Below are positions 1-11,757 of a stretch of DNA of 64,000 nucleotides, in pieces. Each line of letters begins with the position of its first letter. Position 1 is the first letter of the stretch. Location of the stretch: NCBI GenBank assembly GCA_025200525.1, contig JANUSC010000052.1:248001-312000 (forward strand). Reading direction: 5' to 3'. Below the pieces are notes generated by a model that saw only the letters and a program-made list of their open reading frames with translations, did not search any database and was not told the origin of the DNA. Position numbers and translations under genes: made by a program. Source of the DNA: Camellia lanceoleosa (lineage: Eukaryota > Streptophyta > Magnoliopsida > Ericales > Theaceae).

Positions 1-410
1 ATGAAGTAGAATATGAAGCACTGATCGTAGGATTGAAGTTGGCAACAGCAATGGAAGTCGACGAGGTAGTGGTCTTCTACGACTCCCAGCTTGTTGTGAA
101 CCAAGTAACAGGTGAGTACGCAGCCCGAGATGAAAGAATGATAACCTATGTTAAGGAGGTTGTTAGACTACTAGCCTTGTTTCAGGATTGCCGACTATAG
201 CAAGTTAGCCGAGATGACAACACCCATACCAATGCCTTGGCTAACCTGGCTAGCTAGTGCAATGAAATCAGGGGAGGCAAAGACAATAATGGTGGACTAT
301 TTGTCAGGCCCAAGTGTGGAACCACTGATCACAAAGTATGAAGCAATGTGTGCAAAGTATGAAGCAATGTGTGCAGAGATGGGACGAAGTTGGATGGATG
401 CAATAGTAGT
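1..410 (+). pseudogene. Ty3/gypsy (Tat-type) RNase H, 3' part, broken
   Basis: Reading frame 3 from base 3 gives the end of a gypsy RNase H: the E-Y-E-A-L helix, the Y-D-S-Q-L-V strand and V-N-Q-V-x-G-E-Y. In the working enzyme this domain degrades the RNA template during reverse transcription. An in-frame stop lies at 198-200. The last catalytic Asp (normally A-D-A-L-A) reads Asn at 231-233. The frame then shifts, so the tail after about 250 reads in frame 1 (M-V-D-Y-L-S-G-P-S). The gene runs off the left edge of the window and is cut at 410 by a solo LTR; it resumes as integrase at 24432. Family is clear; the copy is dead. Confidence 0.85.
406..410. repeat. Target-site duplication GTAGT, left copy
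   Basis: GTAGT directly precedes the TGTAGACG end of the solo LTR and is repeated at 24427-24431 directly after its other end. This shows that 411-24426 minus element A is a single insertion into the old gypsy pol. Confidence 0.85.
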
Positions 411-3036
411 TGTAGACGTCCCCGAACGTCCCGGGAGGGAATCCCCCGTTTTGTTCATATGGGCTCACTACAGTTCGGACTCAATGTCATGGTCCTGTAT
501 CTAATCTCGCAGAGTGCAATGCAAGACTGATGATAATCACCAAAGAGTCCAAATCCAGCAAATCGTTTTGAAAACAGATTTTTTTGAAAGAAGTGCCAAA
601 CATGGACTGCTTTGCCAGATACAGAGTCGCCACCTAAATATTTTTTATGGGGAAATTTAGGAAACCCTGACTCATTTTCCTAAGGCCACGTGTCCGTCAT
701 CACCAAAGTTGCCTCGGCTCGGGAACTTGGGTACGATTGGGGAAGGTCACTGAGCATTCTCGCCGCCGATCAAAGATCGGCCTCTACTAACCATGATATC
801 TAGTTTTGAAAACGTTGTTGTGTTCTTATTCCGGTTAATTAGCTAATCTTACTATGTGATGCGCACAACACAAAAGTATAGACTAGATCGCCTAATTTGG
901 AACAAAGCATTGCATATCCGCTTATTTGGAAAACAGTTTGATTTTTGCTACTCGCTAGTAGTCTAAAACACGGATTTCAATGAGTTGTTCCAACTCAAGC
1001 AATCTGACCTCCACCCACAGGCATTCAGGCAGTTATATCACATAAGCACATAGCCTCATGGTAAGCATGCTTTCATGTTAACATTCACACTCATGCGAGA
1101 TGCTAAAGTATAAACACTCATCTAGTACTCCAAGCCAAAACAAGGAACATGTTAGTAATCAAATGTATGATCCAAGTCCATGTTAAGATGGCTAAATGCA
1201 TCACAGGCAAAATGCAGCTTGAGTGGGCTCGGCTAATCTATGGATGGCATGTGAAATGCAACAGATAACATGTATTCAAGTTATATTTGAAATACTATGC
1301 AATTAGTATGATGCGCTGAGCCTGGTGCATGCAATACAAATGAATGGATGCACGCATGCATAGCATAAGGATGCTAAATTGAATATGCCCTAATACTAAC
1401 CATCAAAAACAGGTAAGTAAAAGGGAAAAAGAAGTGGGGGTTAGAAGACATGCACACACGCACCCACACTTATTACAAATTCGCCCTCGCTCGGAGGGAC
1501 CAAAAGAATAATACAAATTAATCAACTAATCAAGCTAACTAATTAATTTATACAACACTTAACTAATTAACGAATCACTTAAGCTACTGAAAGTAGTAAA
1601 AGGCCTCGGGAAGAGGGATGCACGCATGCTCGGCTTGGCTCTGCTCGGAAATCCATCGCCATGCACAAGCTGCCTCTGTTTGCACTGTTTCTCTCTTTTG
1701 AAGACTGCACAGTCCCAAGGAATACTCTCTGAGCACTGTGGGATGCCACCGGCTATGAGGAATGGTCACCGGCCAAAGGGAAGTGGTCATTGACCATCTA
1801 TTGAGCTCTTGGCCACCAATGCATAGCCGGTCGGCACTGAATGTGGTCGGTCGGCCATGTATGCCTGCAGAATCCTGTTTTGACAACAGCAGAGGGCAAA
1901 CATGGCATGGCAATGCATTTCAAGCAAATGTTGGCACCACCATACCCCTTATCATGTTTATGACTCCAAGGGGGATGGTACTCGATTCTCGGACCGCCAA
2001 TCACGCATTTCGATGCGTGATGGCCCAAGAAACCAAGTGTGCCATTTCAATGTGGAATGAAATGCACATAAACAAACAATAGGCCCGACCTCTATCACTT
2101 GATCAAATCAAGAGGCAAGGCATGTATGCCAAATGCAATTCTAGCATGCGGGCTAAGTATGCAACATGAACATGTGAACAAATATGCAAGCTAACAAACA
2201 TGCAAAGTGTAACTTAACCATGCAAGCATGCAAGATGCAACATGGACAACATGTTAAGTACAATGCATACAAAATGCATCAACCTAAGTATACAACAAAA
2301 TGTCATATAACTCAAGCAATGCAACTAAATGCAATATGGTTAAGCATGTGTCAACAATGCAAGTAATGAGCATGCAAAACACTATGCAACCAAAGCATGC
2401 AAACATGAAGCAATGTAACAACATTTGAGCAACATGCAAAGGACCGACTTAGACTAATATGGACAAGTCTCAACCATGTCCAAATCAGTAGCCAAATGCT
2501 ATGGAAATTAGGTCAAATTTACATACAAACATGCATGCAAACATGGTCCAACACTTAAGCATAAAGAGGGGACTTTTAAGCACACTTAAAAGAGGATAAA
2601 CATGGACTAATGGCAAGCATAGCAAGCTCTGAAAATACATGAGGGATAATGCCAAATCAACCTAACAATGCAAGCAAGGCATGTAACCAAATCCAAAATT
2701 CAAGGCAAGCCAAGGGGGGCTTAAACCATGGCTGCATGAAGCAAGTCCCAAAGGGCCATGAGAACTCAAAACCACCCCAAGGCAGACCAAAACAAGGTCA
2801 AAGGCACACCTAGATGGCATCTAAATGGCCTAAGTCTAAAGGCATGCACAAAGGTCCAAACGTGGAGCATAAGACACAAACCTTTTAAAGCATTAAAGGG
2901 GCATCAAATGCAAGCATACAAGCATACCACAAGGACTGAAATGGTGTTATGAGGGGTGCCAAACCACTGAAACAAGCCAAGTAATGCATGCTCAACACTC
3001 ACATACCCAAGGCTAACAAGCCAAAATGCAAGGTGG
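411..3036 (-). mobile_element. Solo LTR of the A/B family, distal (U5-side) part
   Basis: This begins with TGTAGACGTCCCCGAACG, the reverse complement of the family LTR end, and shows recognisable but clearly diverged similarity to the element A LTRs throughout (for example the block around 590-680 matches 3180-3260). It stops at 3036, where element A is inserted, and continues at 23078. No internal retrotransposon sequence is attached and GTAGT flanks the whole, so it is a solo LTR of about 3.97 kb left by LTR-LTR recombination. Short open frames in it are not genes. Confidence 0.85.
3032..3036. repeat. Target-site duplication GGTGG of element A, left copy
   Basis: GGTGG at 3032-3036 and again at 23073-23077 flank element A exactly at its TGTA...TACA ends. 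Confidence 0.9.
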
Positions 3037-6000
3037 TGTAGACGTCCCCGAACGCCCCGGGAGGGTTAAGTCCCGTTCCATTCATTTGGGTTTACTACAG
3101 TTTGGACTCGATTGTCACGGTTCTTAATCTTGAACCAAAGAGTCCAAATCCGGCAAATCGTTTTGAAGAAAAACAAATTTTTGAAAAAGTAGTGCCAAAC
3201 ATGGACTGCTTTGCCAGATTACAGAGTTGCCACCTAAATATTTAAAATGGGAAATTTAGGAAACCCTGACTCGGTGCCGAAGGCCACATGTCCGTCATCA
3301 CCAAAGTGGTCTTGGCTCGGGAGCTTGGGTACGATCGGGGAAGGTCAGCTATGAGCACCCCCTTTCGCCCGGTCCGAAGACTGGCCTCTACTAACCATGA
3401 TATTCGATTTTGAAAACATTACATGCTCTTATTCCAATTATTAGCCTAGAATTACTATGTTATGCGCACAGCAAACAAGTATAGACTAGATTGCCTAATT
3501 TGGAAATAATCATTGCATATCCGTTAGTTTTGAAAACGCTTTGGAATTTGCTACTCGCAAGTAGGCTAAAACACGGATTTCAACGAGTTTTTCCAACTCA
3601 AGTAATCCAACCTCCACCCACAGGCATTCAAGCAGTTTATCTCACATAAGCATTTAGCTACATGGTAATCATGCCGTTATGTTAACATTCACACGCATGC
3701 GATATGCTAAAGCATAAATACTTACATCGTACTCCAAGCCAAAACAATGAAACTAGTTAGCAAACATGCATGTCCTAGTTCATGTTAGGATGACTAATGC
3801 ATCGCATACAGAATGTGATTAGGATAGGCTCGGCTAACCCTAAAATGGCATGTGAAATGCAATCATTCAGTGCACGTATTCAAGTTAGATTTGAAAATAC
3901 AATGCAGTTTGTATGATGTACCGAGCCCGGTGCATGTCAACAAATGCATGGATGCACGCATGCATTGCATAAGGTATGCTAAAATAAACGTGCCCTAATC
4001 TACCATCATAAGCAGGTAAATAAAAGGGAGAAAGAAGTGGGGGTTGGAAGACATGCACACCACTCACCCACACTTATTACAGATTTGCCCTCGCTCGGAG
4101 GGACCAAAAGAATAATACAAATAATTAACTACGCAAGCTAATTAAATATTACAAATAGCCTAATTAGTTGACAAACTAACTAAACTAAGAAAAACAGTAA
4201 ACCGCCTCGGGGGGAGCCAAATGCGGCACGTGCTCGGGCCTTGCTCGGAATTGCACTGCCATGCCTAGATTGCCTCTGTTTTCCCTGCTTTGCATCTCAT
4301 AAGACTGCCAAAGTCTCAGGAGTGCCTCCCAGGACACTGAGGGACATCATCGGCTGAGTAGAACTTCCACCGGCATCAGCATGAGGTCACCGGCACAAAA
4401 TTCATCCATCGGCCATCAATAGACTGCCGGTCGGCACTAAATACTGCCGGCCGGCACTGAATGTCTGCAGAACCTGCAACTCACAGCAGCAGAGGGCAAA
4501 AACTTGCATGGCGATGTAATTCCAACAATGTGTGCACCAATCATGCCCCTTATCATATTTGTGATTCAAAGGGGTATGTGCCTCGATTCTTGGGCCACCA
4601 ATCACGCATTTCCATGCATGATGGCCCAAAGAACCAAACGTGCAACTTCTATTTCAAATGCATGCAAACCAAACAAACATACAAGGGTGCTAAGCCTCTA
4701 TCATGACTTGGTCAAGAGGTAGAGCATGCATGTTTATGTGATGCAATCCTAGACATGTCAACTAGTATGCAATCATGCCAATGCAAAGGAGCATACAAGC
4801 TAACAAACATACAAGGCATGAAACACCAATGTCAACCATCAAGTATGCAAGGTGTAATGTGGGTGTCCAAGCATGCAAACAAACATGTGACTTCATTCAA
4901 TCATGTTAGTCCTAACATGCATTTACTTACCAATACATTACAACACTCAAGGAGCATATGCAAGCAACAAGAGGATGGACTTGCACATAGGTTAGGCAAC
5001 TCTAAATAAGCCTAAAATCAGTGGCCAAATGCCATAGAAGTGAAGGCTAAGATATATGCAACACATGCACACATGCAAGCATACATAATCCAACACTTAG
5101 GCATAAACAAGCAACTCTTAAGAACACTTAAAAGAGGCTAACATGGACATATTAACATGCATATATAAGCTTTAAAATCATGTTGGACATGGTGCCAAAC
5201 CAAGCAACAAAATAGACTAAGCATGTAACAAATGGTCCAAGCATCCAAGGCAAGCCAAAGGAGACCTAAACTATGGCTAAGCCAACCAAACCTCACAAGG
5301 CCAAGAAGGCTTAAAACAGGTCTAAGACAGCCCTAGACCATACAAAAGGGACCTCCTAGATGGCATCTAAGTGGCTCTAGAGCAAGGCACACACAATGAC
5401 CAAATCATTAGGCATACAACATATTCTTTCAAAGCAATAAAGAGGCAACTTAGGCAAGCATATGAGCATGCCAAAGGGACTGAAATTACATGTTAGGTGG
5501 TTCCAAACCATTGAAAATAATGCAAGCAAGGCATGCTATACTTTCATGCTCTTAAGGCCAACAAGCCAAATGCAAAGAGGCTATGTGATGCAAGCTAAGA
5601 TCGACCAAAGTAACCATGGACAGACCTTATTCATGAAAAAATAAGCATACAAGCTTCATGAATCTAAGCCTAAAACATGTTAGAATAGAGGCACACAAAC
5701 TAATGCATGTTAAAGGACTAAAGAGGCATTACAAAGCATCTATGCAAAACATGCAAGGAGTACTAAAACCAACATGATACAAAGTTATAATATGGCAATA
5801 TGAGCACAAAATACAGCCATGGCATAACCAACAAACAACCAAACATGGGGCTCCCTCAAGAGGCAAAATAGGTCCTTTTCAAGAACAACAAGGAGAGGGG
5901 GGTGACCCTCTCCTTCTTGGGACTTCAAGGCATCATCTTCACCACTGAAATCCCTCAAGATTTCAATGGTGAAGAGACCCCAACACCAAAATCCCGGAGC

Positions 6001-6955
6001 TCTCACAAAATAGCACGAAATGAGATCTTTTCAAGGCCTAAGAGGGGTCAAACCTCCCCAAAGCACAAAACACTCTTAACAAACAATCAAGAGGACTAAA
6101 AAACAGAACTTTTTTGTATTAAACACCAAGCACAAAAATAGTTCAAAGATAGGCAAAAATGGAGTGCAAGAATGGGGTAAAAAGAGGACTAGTGTCTTAC
6201 CCTTGTAGACCTCTTCACCAAAGATGATGTTCTTGCTTCCTTGAGCTCAAATCCAACCAAAAACTTCAAGAACCAGCCCTTAGGACCTCAGTAACCAAAG
6301 GAAGGTGAAACACTAGGTGCTTGTGTGCAATAATGTGGACTAAAGCACCTAGTGTACAAACAAGAGAGAAAAAGAGAGATAGGATAGATATAGAACTCAA
6401 ACCCTAAAACCAGAGCTTCTTCTCTGTCTTTTCTCTCTAAAAATGTCTAATTTTGCTAACCCTTGAGCCAAGAGAAGAGTGCCCTCTCTTATAGGCAACA
6501 AAGCTTACAAGCTAAGCAAACCAAAGGCTCATCCCTCCATACACGCGTATGGAGGGGAAACAAATGCTATACAGCCGCTTCAAAATATCTGAAAAAGCAA
6601 CTGCACAGTAGTCGGCAGGGCAAAATTGTCATTTTGACAAAATCGACTGTCGGCCGGCACAAAAGAGTGCCGACCGGCACAATATAGTGCCGATGGCAAC
6701 ACCAACCAGCCGGTGGCCTCTAGCCACTGCCGGTGGTGTGTGGGGATGCCTCACAAGGCCTTCCCTGCCCTTCCAAGGCAAAGCACAAGTGTTTGGTGCA
6801 AAACCAGACACAAAACGATCAAGTTCGGAGGTCCTGAGGCAAGGCGCGTAGCCAAGAACTCCGGGAACTCCAAATGAACACGAACATGGATAATCACCGA
6901 GTGTTCAAGCGGTGACGTCCAAGTCTTGAGGACGGTCAAAAATGGGGTGTCTACA
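3037..6955 (-). repeat. Element A 3' LTR (3919 bp)
   Basis: Bounded by TGTAGACG and GGTGTCTACA. Against the 5' LTR (19158-23072) it differs at scattered sites, for example the centre of a palindrome at 6533-6556 (ACGCGT here, CACGTG there) and a small block near 6645-6680. It holds a minus-strand TATA-like CTATAAG (complement of about 6489-6495) and paired GTGCCGACCGGCAC palindromes near 6650-6690. It is non-coding; the short frames in it also occur in the other LTR copy. Confidence 0.92.
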
Positions 6956-6970
6956 GTTGCCCCTCTTTGA
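6956..6970 (-). other. Polypurine tract of element A
   Basis: On the minus strand TCAAAGAGGGGCAAC directly precedes the LTR start TGTAGACACC. This is where plus-strand DNA synthesis would be primed. Element B has the counterpart at 51874-51886. Confidence 0.75.
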
Positions 6971-9000
6971 CAGAGCTCGGAAGTCATAACAATGACGGGA
7001 GTGAATGTCAAAGCCCAGAGACGACCCATTTTTGACAAGGCCGAAGACTTGGACAAACATGCAAGACAAACAAGGTATGAGCCCAAAGGCAGGGGCAAAA
7101 TGCAAGACAATGCAAGAAGCCGAGCATAACTTAATGATCATGCAAAGAAAGTTGTAACGAAGCACGCATGCGACAGTTTTAAGCTAGCATACACCAAACT
7201 ACACTACAATGCAGAAATGATGTAAGAGAATTATGCAATTCTCAATACGTCTCACTCGGAGGATACAATACCTGTGCGGCTCGTCCGGTTGCACCGGCCA
7301 CAAATGAGCCGTACATACAATATCGTGCCTGCAAAGAAAGCAAACTTAACAGGTACAATATTGTTAGCAATATGCATGACAATGCGAAATGAATGCAAGA
7401 TGATATGCAATATATACAAAATGATGTATGAACAATGCAAATGATAATGCAATGCAATTGAAACTATGCAAACTACATGCAAAGCAATTGAATCATGATT
7501 CAATCATGAGCGATTCGAAACCACACAAATGTCAAATAGGTTGATGGAAGTAACAAGTCCGTCTACCATAGAAAAGGTGCCGCAACCTCAAACCAACATA
7601 CCAGCGTGGAGTAGGTGCGATACACATGCAGAACTATGAGTAATGTAGACGGACACAAGGACAAGTATTGGGTGGATTGACATAAGTGGGGTGACGACCC
7701 ATTGAGGAAAGAACAATGATCCTAATGCCGGATGCAACAATTACGCTACAATGTAATATGCGATTATGGCGCGCGGGCCAAACCGTATCTCGCTTAGGAA
7801 AGGCATGCACACATACAAACCATGTCTAACACAGAAAAGGTGCCGCAACCTCAAACCAACATACCAGCGTGGAGTAGGCGCGATGCACATGCAGAACTGT
7901 GCTTTGACGTGAAAAGTATGGACACATACCAGACCAAGCTCAACAAGGAAAGGCGCAAGCCATGGATGGAGGATGATGCAGTGGATGCATGCAACTACAA
8001 TGCAATGGAAATAGATATTTACAGAAAATGCATGACATATGCACTATACTACAATGATGATGCACGACATACGCAGGTTTTTTGAAATGCATGACATATG
8101 CACTATATACGATGATGCATGACATATGCATGTTTTTTTTTTTTTTGTTTTTGAAATGAATGACATATGCAATATTTAGAATGATGCATGACATATGCAG
8201 TATTTACAATGATGCATGACATATGCATGTGTTTTTGTTTTTGGATTTTTTGAAATGCATGACAATGCACTATGATGCAACGACTATGATTGCAGCTTTC
8301 CCTATTCTCCCAACAGGGCGATATACTAGGTTGGTTCAGTATCCAGAACTGAGGCGTAGATACGCCGCCTCAACCTCTGGGGCTTCCAATACAGATTTCG
8401 AGCTGAGGGTACACCCCCTGGGTATTTAAACCAGACTTTAGTCTCGGAAATCCCGAACCTTTGCGTTCTAGGCATAAGCCATTCAAACTCTAGTTTTCAC
8501 CGTCCCCATTGGTCTCCTAGGAACTCACCACAAAAACAGGCAGGTGGCTTTACCAGACCACCGAAAGTCATTCGGACACGACAAACGCCAAAGGAATTGC
8601 ACCTTCAGAGGATTTAAGGTCTCCTAGACCGCGATGCACAGAACAATGCAATGTGCAAAAAAGGGCAATTGAATGCATGTAAAATGCAATGAGATGCGCA
8701 GAATAGCGCGATGGAATGCATGCAAAATGCAATGAGATGCGCTAAACCGTGCGAATGACATACAACGCACTAACAAGTGCCGATGAGGCGCACAAGATAG
8801 CGCGAATGGGACGCAATGCACAAGCTAATGCGATGCGCTAAATAAATGCGGCGTGATGCGTTGACAAACGAATGAAGGTCTTGCACCTCCTAAGGATTTA
8901 AGGTCTCCTAGACCGTGCGTGTTTAAGGTCTCGCCAGACCCGGGGGCGAAAAACAATGAGGTGCGCAAAATAGCGCGAATGGGACGCAAAATGAGATGCA
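6971..9000 (-). other. Element A variable 3' region, non-coding
   Basis: No gene is visible. A block at about 7240-7320 (cctgtgcggctcgtccggtt) is shared with element B at about 51540-51600, marking the conserved end of the interior. A block of about 75 bp occurs twice (about 7567-7640 and 7823-7899) with few changes. From about 8035 to 8230 a short unit containing GATGCATGACATATGCA recurs. 8280-8960 is unique low-copy sequence. Such variable, repeat-prone 3' regions are known in Tat-lineage elements. Confidence 0.6.
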
Positions 9001-10256
9001 AGATGAGGCACGCATACCTCATGGATGCAAAATGCAAAACGAAATGCAAATGAAATGCAAAGTGAGGCACGCGTACCTCAAGATGCAATGAAATGCAACA
9101 TGAAATGCAAAACGAGGCACGCGTACCTCGAGATGCAATGAAATGCAAAATGAGGCACGCATACCTTATTTGAATGAAAAATGGAATGCAAAACGAGGCA
9201 CGCATACCTCGAGATGCAATGAAATGCAAAATGAAATGCAAAACGAGGCACGCGTACCCCATTTGAATGGAAAATGGATTGCAAAACGAGGCACGCGTAC
9301 CTCGAGATGCAATGAAATGTAAAATGAGGCACGCATACCTTATTTGAATGGAAAATGAAATGCAAAACGAGGCACGCGTACCTCGAGATGCAATGAAATG
9401 CAAAATGAGGCACGCATACCTCATTTGAATGGAAAATGGAATGCAAAACGAGGCACGCGTACCTCAAGATGCAATGAAATGCAAAATGAAATGCAAAACG
9501 AGGCACGCGTACCTCGAGATGCAATGAAATGTAAAATGAGGCACGCATACCTCATTTGAATGGAAAATGAAATGCAAAACGAGGCACGCGTACCTCGAGA
9601 TACAATGAAATGCAAAATGAGTCACGCATACCTCATTTGAATGGAAAATGGAATGCAAAACGAGGCATGCGTACCTCAAGATGCAATGAAATGCAAAATG
9701 AAATGCAAAACGAGGCACGCGTACCTTGAGATGCAATGAAATGTAAAATGAGGCACGCATACCTCATTTGAATGGAAAATGAAATGCAAAACGAGGCACG
9801 CGTACCTCGAGATGCAATGAAATGCAAAATGAGGCACGCATACCTCATTTGAATGGAAAATGAAATGCAAAACGAGGCACGCGTACCTCGAGATGTAATG
9901 AAATGTAAAATGAAATGCAAAACGAGGCACGCGTACCTCGAGATGTAATGAAATGTAAAATGAGGCACGCATACCTCATTTGAATGGAAAATGAAATGCA
10001 AAACGAGGCACGCGTACCCCATTTGAATGGAAAATGGAATGCAAAACGAGGCACGCGTACCTCGAGATGCAATGAAATGTAAAATGAGGCACGCATACCT
10101 CATTTGAATGGAAAATGAAATGCAAAACGAGGCACGCGTACCTCGAGATGCAATGAAATGCAAAATGAAATGCAAAACGAGGCACGCGTACCTCGAGATG
10201 CAATGAAATGCAAAATGAGGCACGCATACCTCATTTGAATGGAAAATGAAATGCAA
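9001..10256. repeat. Tandem array A with ACGCGT cores
   Basis: About 30 units of two alternating forms: a 38-bp form with GAGGCACGCGTACCTC followed by GAGATGCAATGAAATG, and a 43-bp form with GAGGCACGCATACCTC followed by ATTTGAATGGAAAATG, with some partial units. The GAGGCACGCGTACCTC core is almost its own reverse complement. I count about 16 ACGCGT hexamers. The array sits upstream of the plus-strand PMD gene. Long minus-strand frames through it (up to 273 residues) are only the repeat translated. Confidence 0.9.
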
Positions 10257-10559
10257 GTATGACACGCATGCCACACGAAAATGCAAAACGGTGCGAGTCG
10301 CAAGGGACGTGCAAGACGGCGCGATGCGATGCACCGGACAACGTGATGGATGCGTGCAACGCACACGGGGCAACTTTTGAATCTTGTAAAAGACTAAAAG
10401 GATACAAAAGGATACAATCTTTGCTTGAATCTGAGTGCCACGCACAGAAAACACGGTCCGAGGTCAAAACGGAGGCCGGTTGAGCATCGGGGATTCACTT
10501 TCTTGCACTTTTTTGAGCTATGAAGACCAGAAACTACCCACATAGCCTAAACAAGGCTG

Positions 10560-10740
10560 TGGGAACATCACCGGCTGGACTAGGTGGCCACCGCCACATT
10601 TGCATAAAAAGTGCCACCGCTATTGTGCCGACCGGCACATAATAGTGCCGACCGGCCAAAAGTTGCTGATCGGGGACAGTTTTGACATTTCACCTCGGGC
10701 TTTTTAAAATAGGGTTTTAAACCCTATTCTTTCACTTCCC
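10560..10740 (+). promoter_or_regulatory. Putative promoter of the antisense PMD gene, element A
   Basis: Contains two GTGCCGACCGGC palindromes (about 10626-10660), a nearby TGACA, then TTTTTAAAATAG and a 21-bp near-palindrome at 10708-10728 with arms AATAGGGTTT / AAACCCTATT, i.e. two opposed teloboxes (AAACCCTA). The palindrome pair and flanking ccggctgg / ggccacc words also occur in the LTR U3. Element B has the same layout at 49000-49190. The start codon follows at 11072 after a pyrimidine-rich leader. Promoter activity is inferred. Confidence 0.5.
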
Positions 10741-11294
10741 TTGCGCCGAAAATTCCTCCCCCTTCTCTCTAGAGTATTTTCGGCCCTCGATCCTCGCATT
10801 TTCTCGCATTTTAGGCTCGGTTTCGTCGTTCGATTCGCGAATACCTTCGCATTTCGCACATTTTCGACCGATCAAAATTTCATTTCGGCACATCCTTTTC
10901 CATTTTCACCTTTTTGGGACTTGTTCCCCTCGATCTCTTCTCGATACCCGTGCCTTTTCACACTTCGACCTTCCCGGCCTTTCCCGACCCTCTCGGGGTT
11001 GACTTTTTGGTTGACCCTTCACATTCCGAGCCTATTTTCATTCCTCGACCATTTTTCCCATCATTCTTGACATGGCCGACGACGTTCCACGTGGCGGGAC
11101 TCCCTCGGATCATGAGATGGATCCCGGGGTCGAGCTTCTCCCGTTGAGCGAGCGTCCTTTCGACCCGGCGACCTACCGCCCAGCGATTCATGTGCTACCA
11201 CTGGATGGACTCCGCCATTTCCGCAGCTTTGACCGAACCTTTGGACCGGAGCTCCTCCTCTGGAGCCGACCTCTCACCTTTCCTTCGGCTTAGG

Positions 11295-11757
11295 GTAACA
11301 TCTTTTCTTTGCTTTAAATTTTCGCACTGTAGAACCTTTTAACTGTCAACTGCCATAGTCGATTAGATTCTTTAATTGCTTTAGCTCTGATACTCTGATG
11401 CATTGTGTATTGTAATAGATCACAAACAAATTTGCAACTGATATCTGTTTAAGAACGATACGCGCACACACTACACTAGCCTTGAACCACTCAAACCACG
11501 GCACACACCGTATTTCACTGTAAACACTGACACTCGATATCTGTCTGAATCTGAAAAACTTGCACGCATGCCAAATTTGCACTGATTTACTCAAACACAC
11601 TGACGTATCAAATGTTATAGTTCACTGTAAGAACACCGACACCCGATAACTGCTTGAATCTGAAAATCTTGCACGCATGCCAAATTGGCACTGAACCACT
11701 GTTTTTTTTCAAAATTGTACATTTCATATTGCTTTGCTGCTATTTGTTTGAAAACAG
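11295..11757 (+). repeat. PMD intron 1 of element A with 109-bp repeat
   Basis: Between GGTAAC and TTGAAAACAG. A 109-bp unit containing CTTGCACGCATGCCAAAT is present at least twice (gaatctgaaaa at 11547 and 11656). Element B has the same unit in the same intron in about four copies, so the repeat predates their split and its copy number changes. Confidence 0.7.

Noticed and set aside
4402..4722. Pairs of identical short ORFs at 4402-4722 and 20525-20845, and 38837-39125 and 53951-54239
   Set aside because: Each pair is the same LTR position in both LTRs of one element; LTRs here are non-coding and the frames are not domain-like.
9001..10256. Regularly spaced palindromic repeats resembling a CRISPR array
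   Set aside because: Spacers are themselves repeats, no cas genes, and the context is plant nuclear DNA.
9633..10454. Open minus-strand frame of 273 codons in array A
   Set aside because: Repeat translation; overlapping frames show the same peptides out of register.
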